DNA from: Tetrahymena thermophila SB210
Lineage: Eukaryota > Ciliophora > Oligohymenophorea > Hymenostomatida > Tetrahymenidae
DNA: 64,000 bases
Direction: 5' to 3'
NCBI RefSeq assembly: GCF_000189635.1
Contig: NW_002475959.1
Coordinates: 1 to 64,000 of the forward strand
Shown here: piece by piece, positions 27,791-40,513 of the stretch
Layout of the letters: the number at the start of each line of letters is the position of its first letter
Numbering within the stretch: the first letter of the stretch is position 1
Translations under genes and position numbers: made by a program
Notes under the pieces: generated by a model
The model's database searches: none
The model's input: the letters and a program-made list of their open reading frames with translations, nothing else
Told to the model about the DNA's origin: nothing

Positions 27791-27906
27791 AATTCACCCA
27801 ATAGGTGAATGACTCTTTACCTAAATTATCATTTTATTCACATTATAGGTGAAAATCATCATCAATATTAAAGTGAATAGCCTCTCATCTATTCACCTTA
27901 TTCACC
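27791..27906. repeat. Cluster of GGTGAAT / ATTCACC inverted repeats
   Basis: Within about 115 bp the motif ATTCACC or its complement occurs at least five times. ATTCACCCAATAGGTGAAT (27791-27809) is a near-perfect palindrome. GTGAATAG and CTATTCAC (27873-27896) form an 8-bp stem around CCTCTCAT. Further copies lie near 27837-27853 and 27900-27907. It lies between the break in the third giant paralogue and the start of the first two-TM gene at 28021. Confidence 0.75.
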
Positions 27907-28020
27907 TAAAAAATAAGGAGTTCTTTTTTTATATAAGTATAAAAAATATTAAATAAATAAATATTGACTTTGATAAGAAGTAGAGATTAATTTTCAAAAG
28001 AAATAATTAAACGGTAAGAA

Positions 28021-30157
28021 ATGAATTTAAGAAGAATTGATTTATTTGCCTCTTAATTTAATTTTAATGTTGATGGAAATTTCATTCAGAAGGGTACCTG
28101 TATAGGTTCATTCTATACTGTAATTGTGTTTTCTTTATTAATATCTTATGTAATTTACATATTTGAACAGTATGCTAACAATGAAATTGAACCTGTTTAT
28201 AGATCTCAAAATATAATAAATAACTCTACATAAAAAATAGACTTAGAATCAAATGTATTTGCATATAAAATTAACAACCACTTTTTAGATTAATAAAAAT
28301 AATTAGAATATGCGTAATTCTAAATTTATGGTGTATTCTCTAATGGTACATCTAATATGTAAGTTCCTCTTTCTTAATAGTAATGCTCTGATCATAATAT
28401 ACAAGATTATATATGTATATACTATTAGTAAACAAATGAAAGTATATTCTTTAATATTCAAGAATATAATTACATTTTATATGAAATAAATATTTAAGTG
28501 ATAAGCTGTAATGATAACTTAACTTTATAGGATCATTAAAACTGCGCAAATTAAAAAGATATAGATGCCTTTATGAATTCTGCTAATATTTAATTAAAAC
28601 TACAAGTTAAATAATTTAATATATAATCTAGATCAATGGAGTCTACATTTCAGACAGTAACAATATACACTTCTTCAGATTAATATACAACAACGAATAT
28701 TGATTTATAAAACTAGTAAATTTAGGTAAAATAAGGTTTATTCATTCAAAATAAATAAATTTATAATGCTCCTGGTAACTTTTAGGTTGGTAATCAAAAC
28801 CTAAATAGATAGTTTGTCGTTTAAAACTATGGTTCTTCTCCTTATAGCTTTATTGTAATAAAAGTTGATTAAATCACTTAATAAATCTCAATTCAATTCC
28901 CAACTATTCCTTAAATATTAGCCTTAGTGAATAGCGTTGCTCATATTTTAATGTTTTTTGGGATATTTTTGAGGTATCTTTCTCAGCTAGATTTAAAAAA
29001 AGATTTTTTTGTTATAATTTTGTAAAATATTTATTAAAGCACATATTAAGATATTCTGAAAATCAATAATTTATGTGAACCAATTGAAAAGTTGAATAAT
29101 AACTTACAAAATAAAGAATAAGATAATAATTTGAAAGGATAAATAGATTAAATTTAAACATCAAAATATGAAAAAGAAAATATTAAAAAAGAATGTTTTG
29201 ATAATGAAAATTAAGAAACAGAGCAGCCAAATAAAGAAGATTCTATATTTATAGAATTAGTTGACATAAAAAATAAAATTAAAAAAACGGATATAAAGAA
29301 TCATAAAAATGAAGAATCTTAACCATCATAAGACTGCTAATAAGTCCATTAAATAGGGCCCAAATTGATTTATCCTATATATCTGTAAGAAAAGTAAATA
29401 TCTTCTCATGCATTAGACATTTCTAAATAAAATCAAAAAAAATCAAATGCTACTAAAGAAATTGAGCCATAAAAGAATAATTTGGAATAATTAATCTAGG
29501 CTGATTAATAAACCTTTTATAAATTTGAATAAATGACAAAAAGTGACTAAACCTAAGAAAAATAAATTGAAAAGCTAAAAATGAGTAAAGACAAAACACT
29601 GGCTTCTAAGCTAAAAAAAATCATATTTAATTTTAAGTAATTTATTATTTTTTATTAAATTATTGAATAAAATTTTAATAAAGGATATTCAATAAGAAGA
29701 AATACTTGAGTTCTAAAGGTTTATTGCCTTAACATTAAAAGAAAATATATGAATAAATAGACTAAGATTTGAACATTAATTATTTCTATTAAGAAATAAT
29801 TTTTTTAAAAAAGGCGATAATGATTCTTCTAACTTAAGATTAATTAGCCTCTATTTAGCTAATTGGATGCTCCTAGAACTTTTTAAATTTAAATATAGAC
29901 CAATCAGATGCATAGTCTATTTTAAGTAATTACTACTCTATTAAAATTTTGATTTTTAAATTCATTATTTTTATTAAGAATCCAACTTAGGTCTAAATCA
30001 TTATGAGCTCTAACTTGCAATTACATAGTCTTAAAATTTGTAAGGTTAATATTTATAATAATTCTTAAAGAGGTGCTCACCTCAAGATAAAAGCGAAAGT
30101 ATAAGTGAAGTAGATAAAAGAATCCTAGAGTCGATCAGTAAATGTTATATAAGTTGA
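28021..30157 (+). CDS. Two-TM membrane protein, family D copy 1
   Basis: Three exons (28021-29636, 29684-29925, 29979-30157) join in frame to 678 aa ending at TGA. The N-terminus MNLRRIDLFASQFNFN leads into a first membrane helix (about residues 28-50). An extracellular or lumenal domain of about 250 residues rich in Asn/Gln follows, then a second helix near residue 310 (IPQILALVNSVAHILMFFGI) and a long charged tail. The tail ends in a conserved box with EIIFLKKAIMILLTQDQLA and IQLIGCSQ. Copies 2 and 3 share this plan and the flanking leader; the gene at 38553 is a distant relative. No enzymatic motif was seen. This copy is the most diverged of the three close ones and sits in the gap of the broken third giant paralogue. 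Confidence 0.85.
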
Positions 30158-30584
30158 TCATATATTTATTTTATTGTAAATAAATTGTTTATTATAAAAA
30201 TTTTTAATAATAAGATAACTTAAAAATAAACTAAGTAATATAATATAATATTTTATTCTATTGATATATGATTTTATTAATTAAAAAATCTATTAATTTA
30301 GCATTTTAAAGTTAAAGAAAGGCTTGCTTTCTTTTTTATATAAATTAAAAGAAGTTATAGATTGATTTATAATATTCCCAAACAGGGTAGTGATTATTTA
30401 AAAAAATATTTTTTGTTTAACTTAATATAAATATAAACAAATCTTAATGTAAAATTAAAAAAAAATAATTGGTTTTATTTCCCAGTATCTGACTCATTTT
30501 TTATGGGCTACAGAATTTGCTCTCAATTTTCTTAGTGGGGGTAGAATATTTTTCATAGGTAATTCAATATATTAAAATAAAACT
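30158..30584. other. 3' flank of D copy 1
   Basis: AT-rich spacer. Similarity to the 3' flanks of the other D copies fades along it. A GTGGGGGTAG patch lies near 30534-30543. It joins the N-terminal relic of the giant paralogue at about 30585. No gene was seen. Confidence 0.5.
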
Positions 30585-31397
30585 TTTTCTATTTTACCTG
30601 GTTGAGGCAAATAACCATTAAATTAAATGGAAGTAGAAGTAGTGTTGAAAGTTCATATATTTAAATACGATTCTAAATATCTAAAATAGCAATGAAAGAT
30701 AAACCATTTTAGAGTTTAAATGCTTTTAAGAAAATATTAGAAATAGAGTAATTTGTCCCATAGATGCAAACATCAAATGAAATAGCTTGCTATAAATTTA
30801 CTTTGTCAATCATATAAATTTAATATTTTGAAGAAGAAACGATTGCATAATTAGAGTCTTTTATTAAATTGACAGACTAAATCATTTCAAAGAATAGTTT
30901 TTACTCAGCCTATAAAGTATAGGGATTTGCAATTTTTACAGAATAGTATGATATAGCTAAAATTTTGTTAGTACTTTCTATAAACTTCATTTATCTGATA
31001 GTAAAGTCAGCTAAATTATGATTAAAAATAAATAAACTAAAATTTTTTATAGATAACTATTATAATATGTTTGATAGCATTAATTATGTTATCTTCATTC
31101 TTAGAAATATCATTGTAATAAACAAAGCTTCCTATTAAATAGCCTTATTTATCAGTTAATATAGTATTAATTAGGAGTATATTTGTTTTTAGGATCTTCA
31201 AAAAAACTACTAATTATGTAATCATTATAAAACCTTTACGGCCACTTTTTTATAATATTTGTCATAATTATTATTTACTAATATTTAATGATATACTTAC
31301 TATATTAAGTTGAGATATTTGGGCATGATTGTGCTTTTATGCTATTAAAATAGTTGGCCAATATAGCTAAAATATTAAATATTGTTAATAAATTCAT
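30585..31397 (-). pseudogene. Broken third copy: N-terminal (signal peptide) fragment
   Basis: Aligns with 24890-25710 of copy B. Start at 31397 gives MNLLTIFNILAILANYFNSI, a signal peptide, then the same first intron position. Exon 2 carries a net 4-bp insertion near 31236-31242 and another 1-bp change near 31200 relative to copy B, so the frame is lost. Similarity ends inside an intron at about 30585. With 26320-27664 it forms the two ends of one third paralogue whose middle (about 7 kb in copy B) is missing. Confidence 0.8.
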
Positions 31398-31777
31398 ATT
31401 TTAGTTAGCACTTTTATTTGATTAAACTGTTGCTTAAGATTTATCAAATTAAATTCTATAATGAAAATATTAAGATTTCTTTTCTCAACTTTTATTTAAG
31501 TTAAATATTCATCTCTAACTTCATATTTTAATTAACATTTTATAAATCTAAAATTTTTTAAATATGTGATCATCATAAACCATTTACAAAAAATTAAAGT
31601 TAATTATTTTAAAAATAATTTTATAGAAATAAGCTAATAAATAAGACTTTTATGATTCTTTCATATTCTGAAATTACTAATTGTTTGTTATATATATAAA
31701 AAATTATTAATAAATAACTATTGAATTTGATAATAAGTAGAAAGAAATTTTCAAAAGAAATAATCAAAGGTTAAGAA

Positions 31778-33915
31778 ATGAATTTAAGAAGAATTGATTT
31801 ATTTTCATCTAAATTTAATTTTAATGCTGATGGAAATTTCATTCAGAAAGGTACTTATTTAGGGTCATTCTATACAATAATTGTAGTTTCTTTGATTTTA
31901 TCTTATCTATTTTACATATTTGAATAGTATGCTAATAACCAAATTGAACCTGTTTATAGATCTCAAAATATAATAAATAACTCTACATAAAAATTAGACT
32001 TAGAATAAAATATCTTTGCATATAAAATTAACAACCGCTTCTTAGATTCATAAAAATACCCAGAATATGTGTAATTCTAAGTCTATGGAATATTCTCTAA
32101 TGGTACTTCTATTCTTTAGGTTCGTCTTTCTTCACAATAATGCTCTGATAATAATATATAAGATTATGCATGTATAAACTCTTAATAAATAGATGAAAGT
32201 ACATTATTGGGTATTCAAGAAAATAATTACATTTTATCTTAAATAAATATTTAAGTGATAGGCTGTAATGATGATTTTACTTCAAATAATCATTAAAATT
32301 GTGCAAATTAAAAAGATATCGATGAGTTTATGAATACTGCTTATATTTAATTAAAATTACAAGTTAAATAATTTAATGTATAGTCTAGATCAATGGATTC
32401 TACATTTCAGTCAGTAACAATATACACTTCTTCAGATTAATATAAAACAACGAATATTGATTTATAAAACTAGTAAATTTAGGTAAAATAAGGTTTATTC
32501 ATTTAAAATAAATAAATTTATAATGCTCCTGGTAACTTTTAGGTTGATAATCAAAACCTAAATAGATAGTTTGTCATTTAAAACTTTGGTTCCTCTCCTT
32601 ATAGCTTTATTATAATAAAAGTTGATTAAATCACTTAACAAATCTCAATTCAGTTCCCAACTATTCCTTAAATTTTAGCCTTAGTGAATAGTGTTGCTAA
32701 TATTTTAATGTTTTTTGGAATATTTTTAAGATATCTTTCTCAGCTAGATTTAAAAAAAGATTTTTTTATGATAATTTTATAAAATATTTATCAAAGCACA
32801 TATTAAGATATTCTGAAAATCAATCAATTATGTGAACCAATTGAAAAGGTGAATAAAAACTTAAAAAATAATGATTAAGAAAATAGTTTGAAAGGATTAA
32901 TCAATTAAATTTAACCATCAAAATATGTAAAACAAAATATTAAAAATGAATGTTTTGATAAAGAAAATAAGGAAACAGAACAAGCAAATAAAGATGATTC
33001 TATATTTATAGAATCAGTAGACTTAAAAAATAAAATTAAAAAAATGAATTTAAAGAATCATAGTAAAAATGAAGAATCTTAACTGTCATAATATAGCTAA
33101 TAAAGCCATATAATAGGGCCCAAATTGAGTTATTCTGTTAATATGCAAGAAAATTAAATATCTTCTCATGTCTTTGACATTTCTAAATAAAATCAAAAAT
33201 AACAAAATTTTACTATAGAAATTGAGTCATAAAAGAATAATTTGCAAGAATTAATCTAGGTTGATTAATAAATAATTGATAATAATGAGTAAATTGCAAA
33301 AAATAACTAAAATTAAGAAACATAAATTGAAAAGTTAAAAACGGGTTAAGATAAAACACTGGCTTCTAAGATAAAAAAAATCATATTTAATTTTATGTAA
33401 TTTATTATTTTTTATGAAATTATTGAATTTAATTTTAATAAAGGGTATTCAATAAGAAGAAATACTTGAATTCTAAAGGTTTATTGGTTTAAAATTAAAA
33501 GAAAATATATAAACAAATAGACTAAGATTTGAACATAGCCCAATTCTATTAAGAAATAATTTTTTTAAAAAAAGCGATAATGATTCTACTAACTTAAGAT
33601 TAGTTAGCCTCTATTTAACTAATTGGATGCTCCTAGAACTTCTTAAATTTAAATATAAACCAATTAGATATATAGTCTATTTTAGGTAATTACTAATTTA
33701 TTAAATATTGATTTTTAATTAATTATTTTCATAAAGAATCCAGCCAAAATCTAAATCATTATGAACTTTAATTTGCAATTACATAATCTTAAATTTTATA
33801 AGGTTAATATGTATAATAATTCTTAAAGAGGTGCTCATCTAATGATAAAAGTGAAAATATAAGTGAAGTAGATAAAAGAATACTAGAGTCAATCAGCAAA
33901 TGTTATTTAAATTGA
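31778..33915 (+). CDS. Two-TM membrane protein, family D copy 2
   Basis: Exons 31778-33396, 33444-33685 and 33737-33915 join in frame to 679 aa. It has the same plan as copy 1: MNLRRIDLFSSKFNFNADGN, a first helix near residues 28-50, an Asn/Gln-rich external domain, a second helix near residue 310, a charged tail and the terminal box EIIFLKKAIMILLTQDQLA then IQLIGCSQ. It is very close to copy 3. The roughly 50 bp before the ATG (TTCAAAAGAAATAATCAAAG) is conserved in all three copies, so the duplicated unit includes the leader and probably the promoter. Both introns are under 55 bp. Function unknown; a surface or endomembrane protein is likely. Confidence 0.87.
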
Positions 33916-35368
33916 TTGTATTTTTATTTAAATAAAAATTTATTGTTTAATATTAAAACTTTTCATGATAAAATAACTTATAAATAAACTAAGAACTCTA
34001 ATATTTTATTTTTTTATGATTTTTTTTATTCAAAACCTATCTATTAATTTAGCATTTTAATGTGTAACAAAGGTTGCTGCTTTTTGTAAATTAAAAGAAT
34101 TTTTATTATTTAGATTGATTTACAATATTGCCAAACCAGAAAAAAAAATTTGTGTAGTTATTATTTGAAAAATATTTATTTGTGTTAATTATATTAAAAA
34201 TTTTAAAACAATATTTTTTTTCTTTTTAATTATTATTTTTTTTTGATAAAATTATAATTAATTAAATTTACTTTTTATTTGTAACATAAATATTACTTTT
34301 TTTCAAATAAAAATAATGGGGGCTTCTACATAAGGGGGCTATTGCCAAAAAAATAAAATTTTTTTCTGTAACACTATCATAAAATCTTTTTTTTTAATTA
34401 GAAATTAAAGGTTAGATAATTTTTATTTAAAAAAGTTTAAATAAAATAAATAAATGTTATAACGAATAAATTAATTTAAGATAAAAATAAGAAGTAATTA
34501 TAGATTTTACTTGAAGACGGTACGGTTTCTTATGATTTTTCAACTTTCATTGTCAATTTTTTTTGATAATTTGACATAATAACGAATCAATTAATTTAAG
34601 ATAAAAATAAGAAGTAATAATAGATTTTACTTGAAGACAGTTTCTTATGATTTTTCAACTTTCATTGTCAATTTTTTTTGATAATTTGTCATAATAAAGA
34701 AAAATTTAACAATTATGGCTAGATAAATAATGGTGAAATTAACATTTATTTATGAATGAATTAAATATTTAGTTAGTGTTAAAGTTTTGGATTAATATAA
34801 AAATGTATTTTAATACATTCATTCTTCAGATCTTTTAAATAAAAAAATAAAATTTTATCAGTCTACATTTATCACAAAGATTTTAAATGATTTTAATTTA
34901 TGCAAAATATTTATAAGAAAAACTTCCCTTTCCAAATTTTATTTTAATCAATCAAAAAAAAAGCTAAGATTACTTTTATACTTTTTAAATTTATAATTCA
35001 TTTATTTTTTATTCTAAAATGGTGGGTTTTCAAAAAAAATCATTGGTATTTAAGTAAAATATAAAGTTTATTAACTTTTTTTATATATTCAAATTTATTA
35101 GAAATACAACAAGAGAAAATGTCCCTAACAAGTAGTTACCTTAGGTTGCCTAAAAATAATAACATTTTTTAATTATATTACATTAATAAATAAGACTGGT
35201 ATGATTCTTTATTCTAAATTAACTAATTGTTATCTATAAATATAATAAAATTGCTAACAAATAAGACTAATATGATTCTTTATTAAAAAAATATAAATAA
35301 AGAAATAACTATTGAATTTGATTAGAAGTAGAAATAAATTTTCAAAAGAAACAATCAAAGGATAAGAA
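33916..35368. other. Spacer between D copies 2 and 3
   Basis: About 1.45 kb without a gene. It contains two GGGGG tracts (34319-34343), rare in this AT-rich DNA, a 120-bp tandem duplication (34459-34695), and near 35190-35340 a leader-like sequence repeated from the other D copies. The promoter of copy 3 should lie at its distal end. Confidence 0.55.
34459..34695. repeat. Tandem duplication, two units of about 120 bp
   Basis: Units 34459-34578 and 34579-34695 both begin ATAACGAAT and contain GATTTTACTTGAAGAC and CAACTTTCATTGTCAA. They differ by a few substitutions and by extra bases (GGTACGGT region) in the first unit. No coding frame is shared. Confidence 0.9.
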
Positions 35369-37512
35369 ATGAATTTAAGAAGAATTGATTTATTTTCCTC
35401 TAAATTTAACTTTAATGCTGATGGAAATTTCATTCAGAAAGGTACTTATTTAGGGTCATTCTATACTATAATTGTAGTTTCTTTGATTTTATCTTATCTA
35501 TTTTACATATGTGAACAGTATGCTAATAACCAAATTGAACCTGTTTATAGATCTCAAAATATAATAAATAATTCTACATAAAAAATAGACTTAGAATAAA
35601 ATATCTTTGCATATAAAATTACCAACCGCTTATTAGATTCATAAACATACCCAGAATATGTGTAATTCTAAGTCTATGGAATATTCTCTAATGGTACTTC
35701 TATTCTTTAGGTTCGTCTTTCTTCACAGTAATGCTCTGATAATAATATATAAGATTATGCATGTATAAACTCTTAGTATATAGATGAAAGTATATTATGG
35801 GGTATTGAAGCATTTAATTACATATTATCTGAAATAAACATTTAAGTAGTAAGCTGCAATGATGATTTTGCTTCAAATAATCATTAAAATTGTGCAGATT
35901 AAAAAGATGTTGATGATTTTATGAATGATGCTTATATTTAACTAAAACTACAAGTTAAATAATTTAATATACAGTCTAGATCAATGGAGTCTACATTTCA
36001 GACAGTAACAATATACACTTCTTCAGATTAATATAAAACAACGAATATTGATTTATAAAACTAGTAAATTTAAGTAAAATAGGGTTTATTCATTTAAAAT
36101 AAATAAATTTATAATGCTCCTGGTAAATTTTAGGTTGGTAATCAAAACCTAAATAGATAGTTTGTCATTTAAAACTTTGGTTCCTCTCCTTATAGCTTTA
36201 TTGTAATAAAAGTTGATTAAATAACTTAATAAATCTCAATTCAGTTCCCAACTATTCCTTAAATATTAGCCTTAGTGAATAGTGTTGCTAACATTTTAAT
36301 GTTTTTTGGGATATTTTTGAGGTATCTTTCTCAGCTAGATTTAAAAAAAGATTTTTTTATGATAATTTTGTAAAATATTTATCAAAGCACATATTAAGAT
36401 ATTCTGAAAATCAATCAATTATGTGAACCAATTGAAAAATTAAATGAAGACTAGCAAAATAGAATATAAGAAAATATTTTTAAAGGACTAATAGATAAAA
36501 CTTAATCTTAAAAATATGAAAAACAAAATATTAAAAAAGAGTGTTTTGATAAAGAAAATTAGGAAACAGAACAAGCAAATAAAGATGATTCTATATTTAT
36601 AGAAATAGTAGACGTCAAAAATAAAATAAAAAAAATGAGTTTAAAGAATCATGGTAAAAATGAAGAATCTTAGCTGTCATAAGAATGCTAATAAAGCCAT
36701 TACATAGGACCCAAATTGAGTTATTCTATCAATATGCAAGAAAATTAAATATCTTCTCATGTCTTAAACATTTCTAAATAAAATCAAAAATAATTAAACG
36801 TTACGGCTGCTGAAATTGAGTCATAAAAAAAAAATTTGTAAGAGTTAATCTAGGCTGATTAATAAACTTTTGTTAAATTTGAGTACATTTCAAAAATTAA
36901 TTAAAGTTAAGAAACATAAATTGAAAAGTTAAAAATGGGTAAAGATAAAACACTAGCTTCTAAGATAAAAAAAATTATTTTTAATTTTATGTAATTTATT
37001 ATTTTTTTATGAAATTATTGAATTTAATTTTAATAAAGGGTATTCAATAAGAAGAAATATTTGAGTTCTAAAGGTTTATTGCCTTAACATTAAAAGAAAA
37101 TATATAAACAAATAGACTAAGATTTGAACATATCCCAATTCTATTAGGAAATAATTTTTTTAAAAAAAGCGATAATGATTCTTCTAACTTAAGATTAGTT
37201 AGCCTCTATTTAACTAATTGGATGCTCCTAGAACTTCTTAAATTTAAATATAGACCAATCAGATGCATAGTCTATTTTAGGTAATTATTAATCTATTAAA
37301 ATATTGATTTTTAAATTAATTATTTTCATAAAGAATCCAGCCAAGGTCTAAATTATTATGAACGCTAACTTGCAATTACATAATCTTAAAATTTGTAAGG
37401 TTAATATGTATAATAATTCTTAAAGAGGTGCTCATCTCATGATAAAAGTGAAAATATAAATGAAGTAGATAAAAGAATACTCGAGTCTATCAGCAAATGT
37501 TATTTAAATTGA
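35369..37512 (+). CDS. Two-TM membrane protein, family D copy 3
   Basis: Exons 35369-36990, 37039-37280 and 37334-37512 join in frame to 680 aa. It is nearly identical to copy 2 through MNLRRIDLFSSKFNFNADGN, the first helix (about residues 28-50), the external domain and second helix, with more change in the Lys/Asn/Gln-rich tail. Intron 1 has one extra T in its T-run compared with copies 1 and 2; since this lies in the intron the protein frame is kept, which supports the splice model. The end box with ILLTQDQLA and GCSQ is present. Function unknown. Confidence 0.87.
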
Positions 37513-38552
37513 TTGTATATTTATTTAAATGAAAATTAATTGTTTATTATTAAAATTTTTCATGATAAAATAACTTACAAATAAACTATTAATAATATTC
37601 TATTTTATAATTATTTATTCAAAAATCAATATGTTAATTTAGTATTTCAATGTTAAAGAAAGGTTTGCTTCTTTTTTTTAAATTAAAAGAAATTTGGGTA
37701 TTTAGATTGATTTATGTAATTTCCAAATCAGAAAGAAATTGTGGGAAGTTATTATTTGAAAAAATATATATTTGTGTTACTTAATATAAATTTGATTACA
37801 TTATTATTCTTTCATTTAATTTTTTTTACTTTTCAAATAAAATAATAAATAACTAAATTTACATTTTATTAATCAAATTTATATTAGTAACAAAAATATT
37901 AGTTTTTTTCAAATAAAATCAACCCTGGTTTTTTTTTTTTTTGATTTAGCTATTCAAGCTTTAAAACATTAACATCTCCTCATAGCAAAAAATATAATTT
38001 AGAACCAAACTATATATTTTTCTTACAACTCATAAACCAAATTACAGTATAGATAAATTAAATGAAAAAATTAATGAATGATAACTATTTTTAATAAATT
38101 AAATATATTTGAGATAATAAAAATGTTAAAATAAGAAAATTTAAAAAATTTTAGGTATTATTAGTTTTATTAATTTTATTTTTTTAATGGATGTGTAAAA
38201 ACATGCTTTAAAATTTATTTAGATATTTTAATTTTCAGCTCGTTCTTATGAAAATTTACTCTTTTTTTAAATGTTTTCACAAATATTCATAAGAATAAAT
38301 TAATCATCAAAATAATATTGTTCCACTAAAATGAATCAGTTATTGTATTAAAGTAATTTTCACTATTTCTGGTGGTTTAAAGATACATTTTTGATCAGTC
38401 AGAAATTGAATTATCATTTCTAATGCACATTGAATTTTATATTCAAATTGACTATCAATAATAGCATCAAACAATAAAAAAGATTATATTTTTTTAAGAT
38501 TTTGTTAAAAATTCAATTAATTAAATTAAGGAAATAAGAAAAAAACAAATTA
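37513..38552. other. Spacer between D copy 3 and the distant relative
   Basis: About 1 kb of AT-rich DNA with long T runs (near 37931-37942). No gene or RNA was recognised. The 5' flank of the next gene lies at its distal end. Confidence 0.5.
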
Positions 38553-40513
38553 ATGAATATAGATAAAAAATATAGTTTTATTAGATATTTTGATATATTT
38601 GCTCCTCCTTATTATCAAAAAATAAACTAAAATCATTATAAAAAGACAACAGTTGTTGGAGGATTATTTTCTATTTTATTAGTTTTGGTTTGTTTAAGTT
38701 ATTTTATTTAATAAATAACTTATCTTTAACTAGATAAAATTACTCCTAAATTTATCCAATATGACGAGTTTGAAGCAGATGGAGTTGAATATGAAATGCC
38801 TTCAAAAAACTTAAGTGTTGGTATTTTTTAGCTAAATAAGAATTTGATATAAATAGAGCTAGAGAAAAAAATATAATATTTTAACATATTTTTATTTTGC
38901 TCTTAAAGTAAGCAAATAATAAATTCATAAACATCATTTTCAGATGGTGTTTATGCCTTTGGAGATGTAAATTACTATGAAAACATACCACTTGAGAGAG
39001 ATGTAGTTCCTTACTCAGGAAACAATATATAGATCATTATTTCTAGATGTTCAAAAGAGTTTTTGAGAGATTAATATGAAAGATGCGCTACTTAAGATGA
39101 AATTTATAGCTTAATGCAAGAGTATGAATTATCTTTAATAGTAAGTGTCCTTGATAAAAGTTTTTCTATTAGAGAAAATAAATTTAAAGATAGATTTTTT
39201 TCAACTCTAAGCTTATTTAATAACCAGTAAAAATCTTTTGGAAATGCTATTTTGAAAATTTAGGAAACAGAAATACAAAAAGGACTATTCTTTTAAAAAT
39301 CTGAAAAACATAAATAAATAAGTAATTTAAATTTTTAAACCTTTTCAGGAAAAATATTTGATAATGATACCCATTATGCTGAAGTAGTAGTTTAATTAGA
39401 TAACGAGGTTAGATAAACTAAAATTTAATACCCTCAGATTCCTGAAATATTAGCTTAAGTATGGGGTATAGCTTCTATACTTTTGCTTGCAGGATATATT
39501 TTTAAATTTATTGCTTAAGCTACTCTTGCATAAGACTTTTTGAGTATACAGCTGAAATATTACTATAAAAAAACTGCTTTGAAAGTTTTTGGAAAAAATG
39601 ATAATACTAAATAGAATGAAAACAATTAAGATTCTCATCAATAAGCAGAAGCTGTGATAAAATAAAATGAAGAAATATAAAGCGCAAGTTTTAAAAAAAA
39701 CTTGAAAAAATATTTCCAAATATCAAACTGTTAAAAGTAAGTCTAATATTATTGAATATTTCCCAAAAATATTTCAATTAATATTCTTAGCAATTTTGCA
39801 AAGAGTTTTATTTTAGCGTTTGATAATAATTTTTAAATTAATTATCAAGTAATAAATATTTATTTTTAATTTTTAAAAAAAGATGGATGATATTTTTCCT
39901 ACCATCATGGTGTTTGAAAAGAAAAAAAAAAGTGTCTGAAAATTAACATTTGTTAAATAAATTAATAAAATAAACAAATAAAGACATGTGTGTATTTGAA
40001 ATGTAAAAAGAATTTTTGAAGTTAAGGATTGCAATAAAATTACTATTAACGCCTGAATAATACTCTGCAATTTAAATGTGTGGATGTGATTTGGATGATG
40101 CAGAGCAAACCCTTGATATTGAATTAAAAGAATAAAAGATATAAAAAGAACCTATAAAAAACGAGTTACAAGCCTCTAGCCTTAGTATTTCAGATATTCA
40201 AAATCCAATAAATAGTTCTGATAACTAAGTTATATAATTTTCACCATAAAATGCGTTGAACCATCTTGAAATTATGAATAAAGTAGATTTTGACATTAAA
40301 TTTAGGCAGGACTGTTTAGAGAAATTTTTCAATGATTGTTAATAAAATTAAAGTAGAGAGTAGTAATTATTAAATCAAAGGATTATAAATTGCATGATAG
40401 GAGTCTAATTTAATAATTCTATGGCATTAATGAAAAGTAATTAAGAATATAATTATTTAAGTTATAAAGATAAATAAAATATTTTGTTTTAAAGACATTC
40501 TACAAACAACTGA
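38553..40513 (+). CDS. Two-TM membrane protein, distant member of family D
   Basis: Two exons (38553-39736 and 39883-40513) join in frame to 604 aa ending at TGA. The start MNIDKKYSFIRYFDIF is followed by a first helix around residues 35-55 (VVGGLFSILLVLVCLSYFI). A domain of about 230 residues follows, then a second helix near residue 300 (ASILLLAGYIFKFIAQA) and a basic/Asn-rich tail. Across the intron the tail reads WMIFFLPSWCLKRKKK, then EFLKLRIAIKLLLTPEQ and IQMCGCD, matching in position the EIIFLKKA..ILLTQDQ..IGCS box of copies 1-3. It lies just downstream of the D array in the same orientation, so it may be the older member from which the array expanded, or an independent paralogue. No catalytic motif. 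Confidence 0.85.

Noticed and set aside
34315..34350. Two GGGGG tracts as a G-quadruplex
   Set aside because: Only two G-runs are present; four are needed for an intramolecular quadruplex.
39450..40070. Minus-strand hydrophobic frames across the distant D-family gene
   Set aside because: They are antisense to a plus-strand gene whose joined frame carries the family box and membrane helices.
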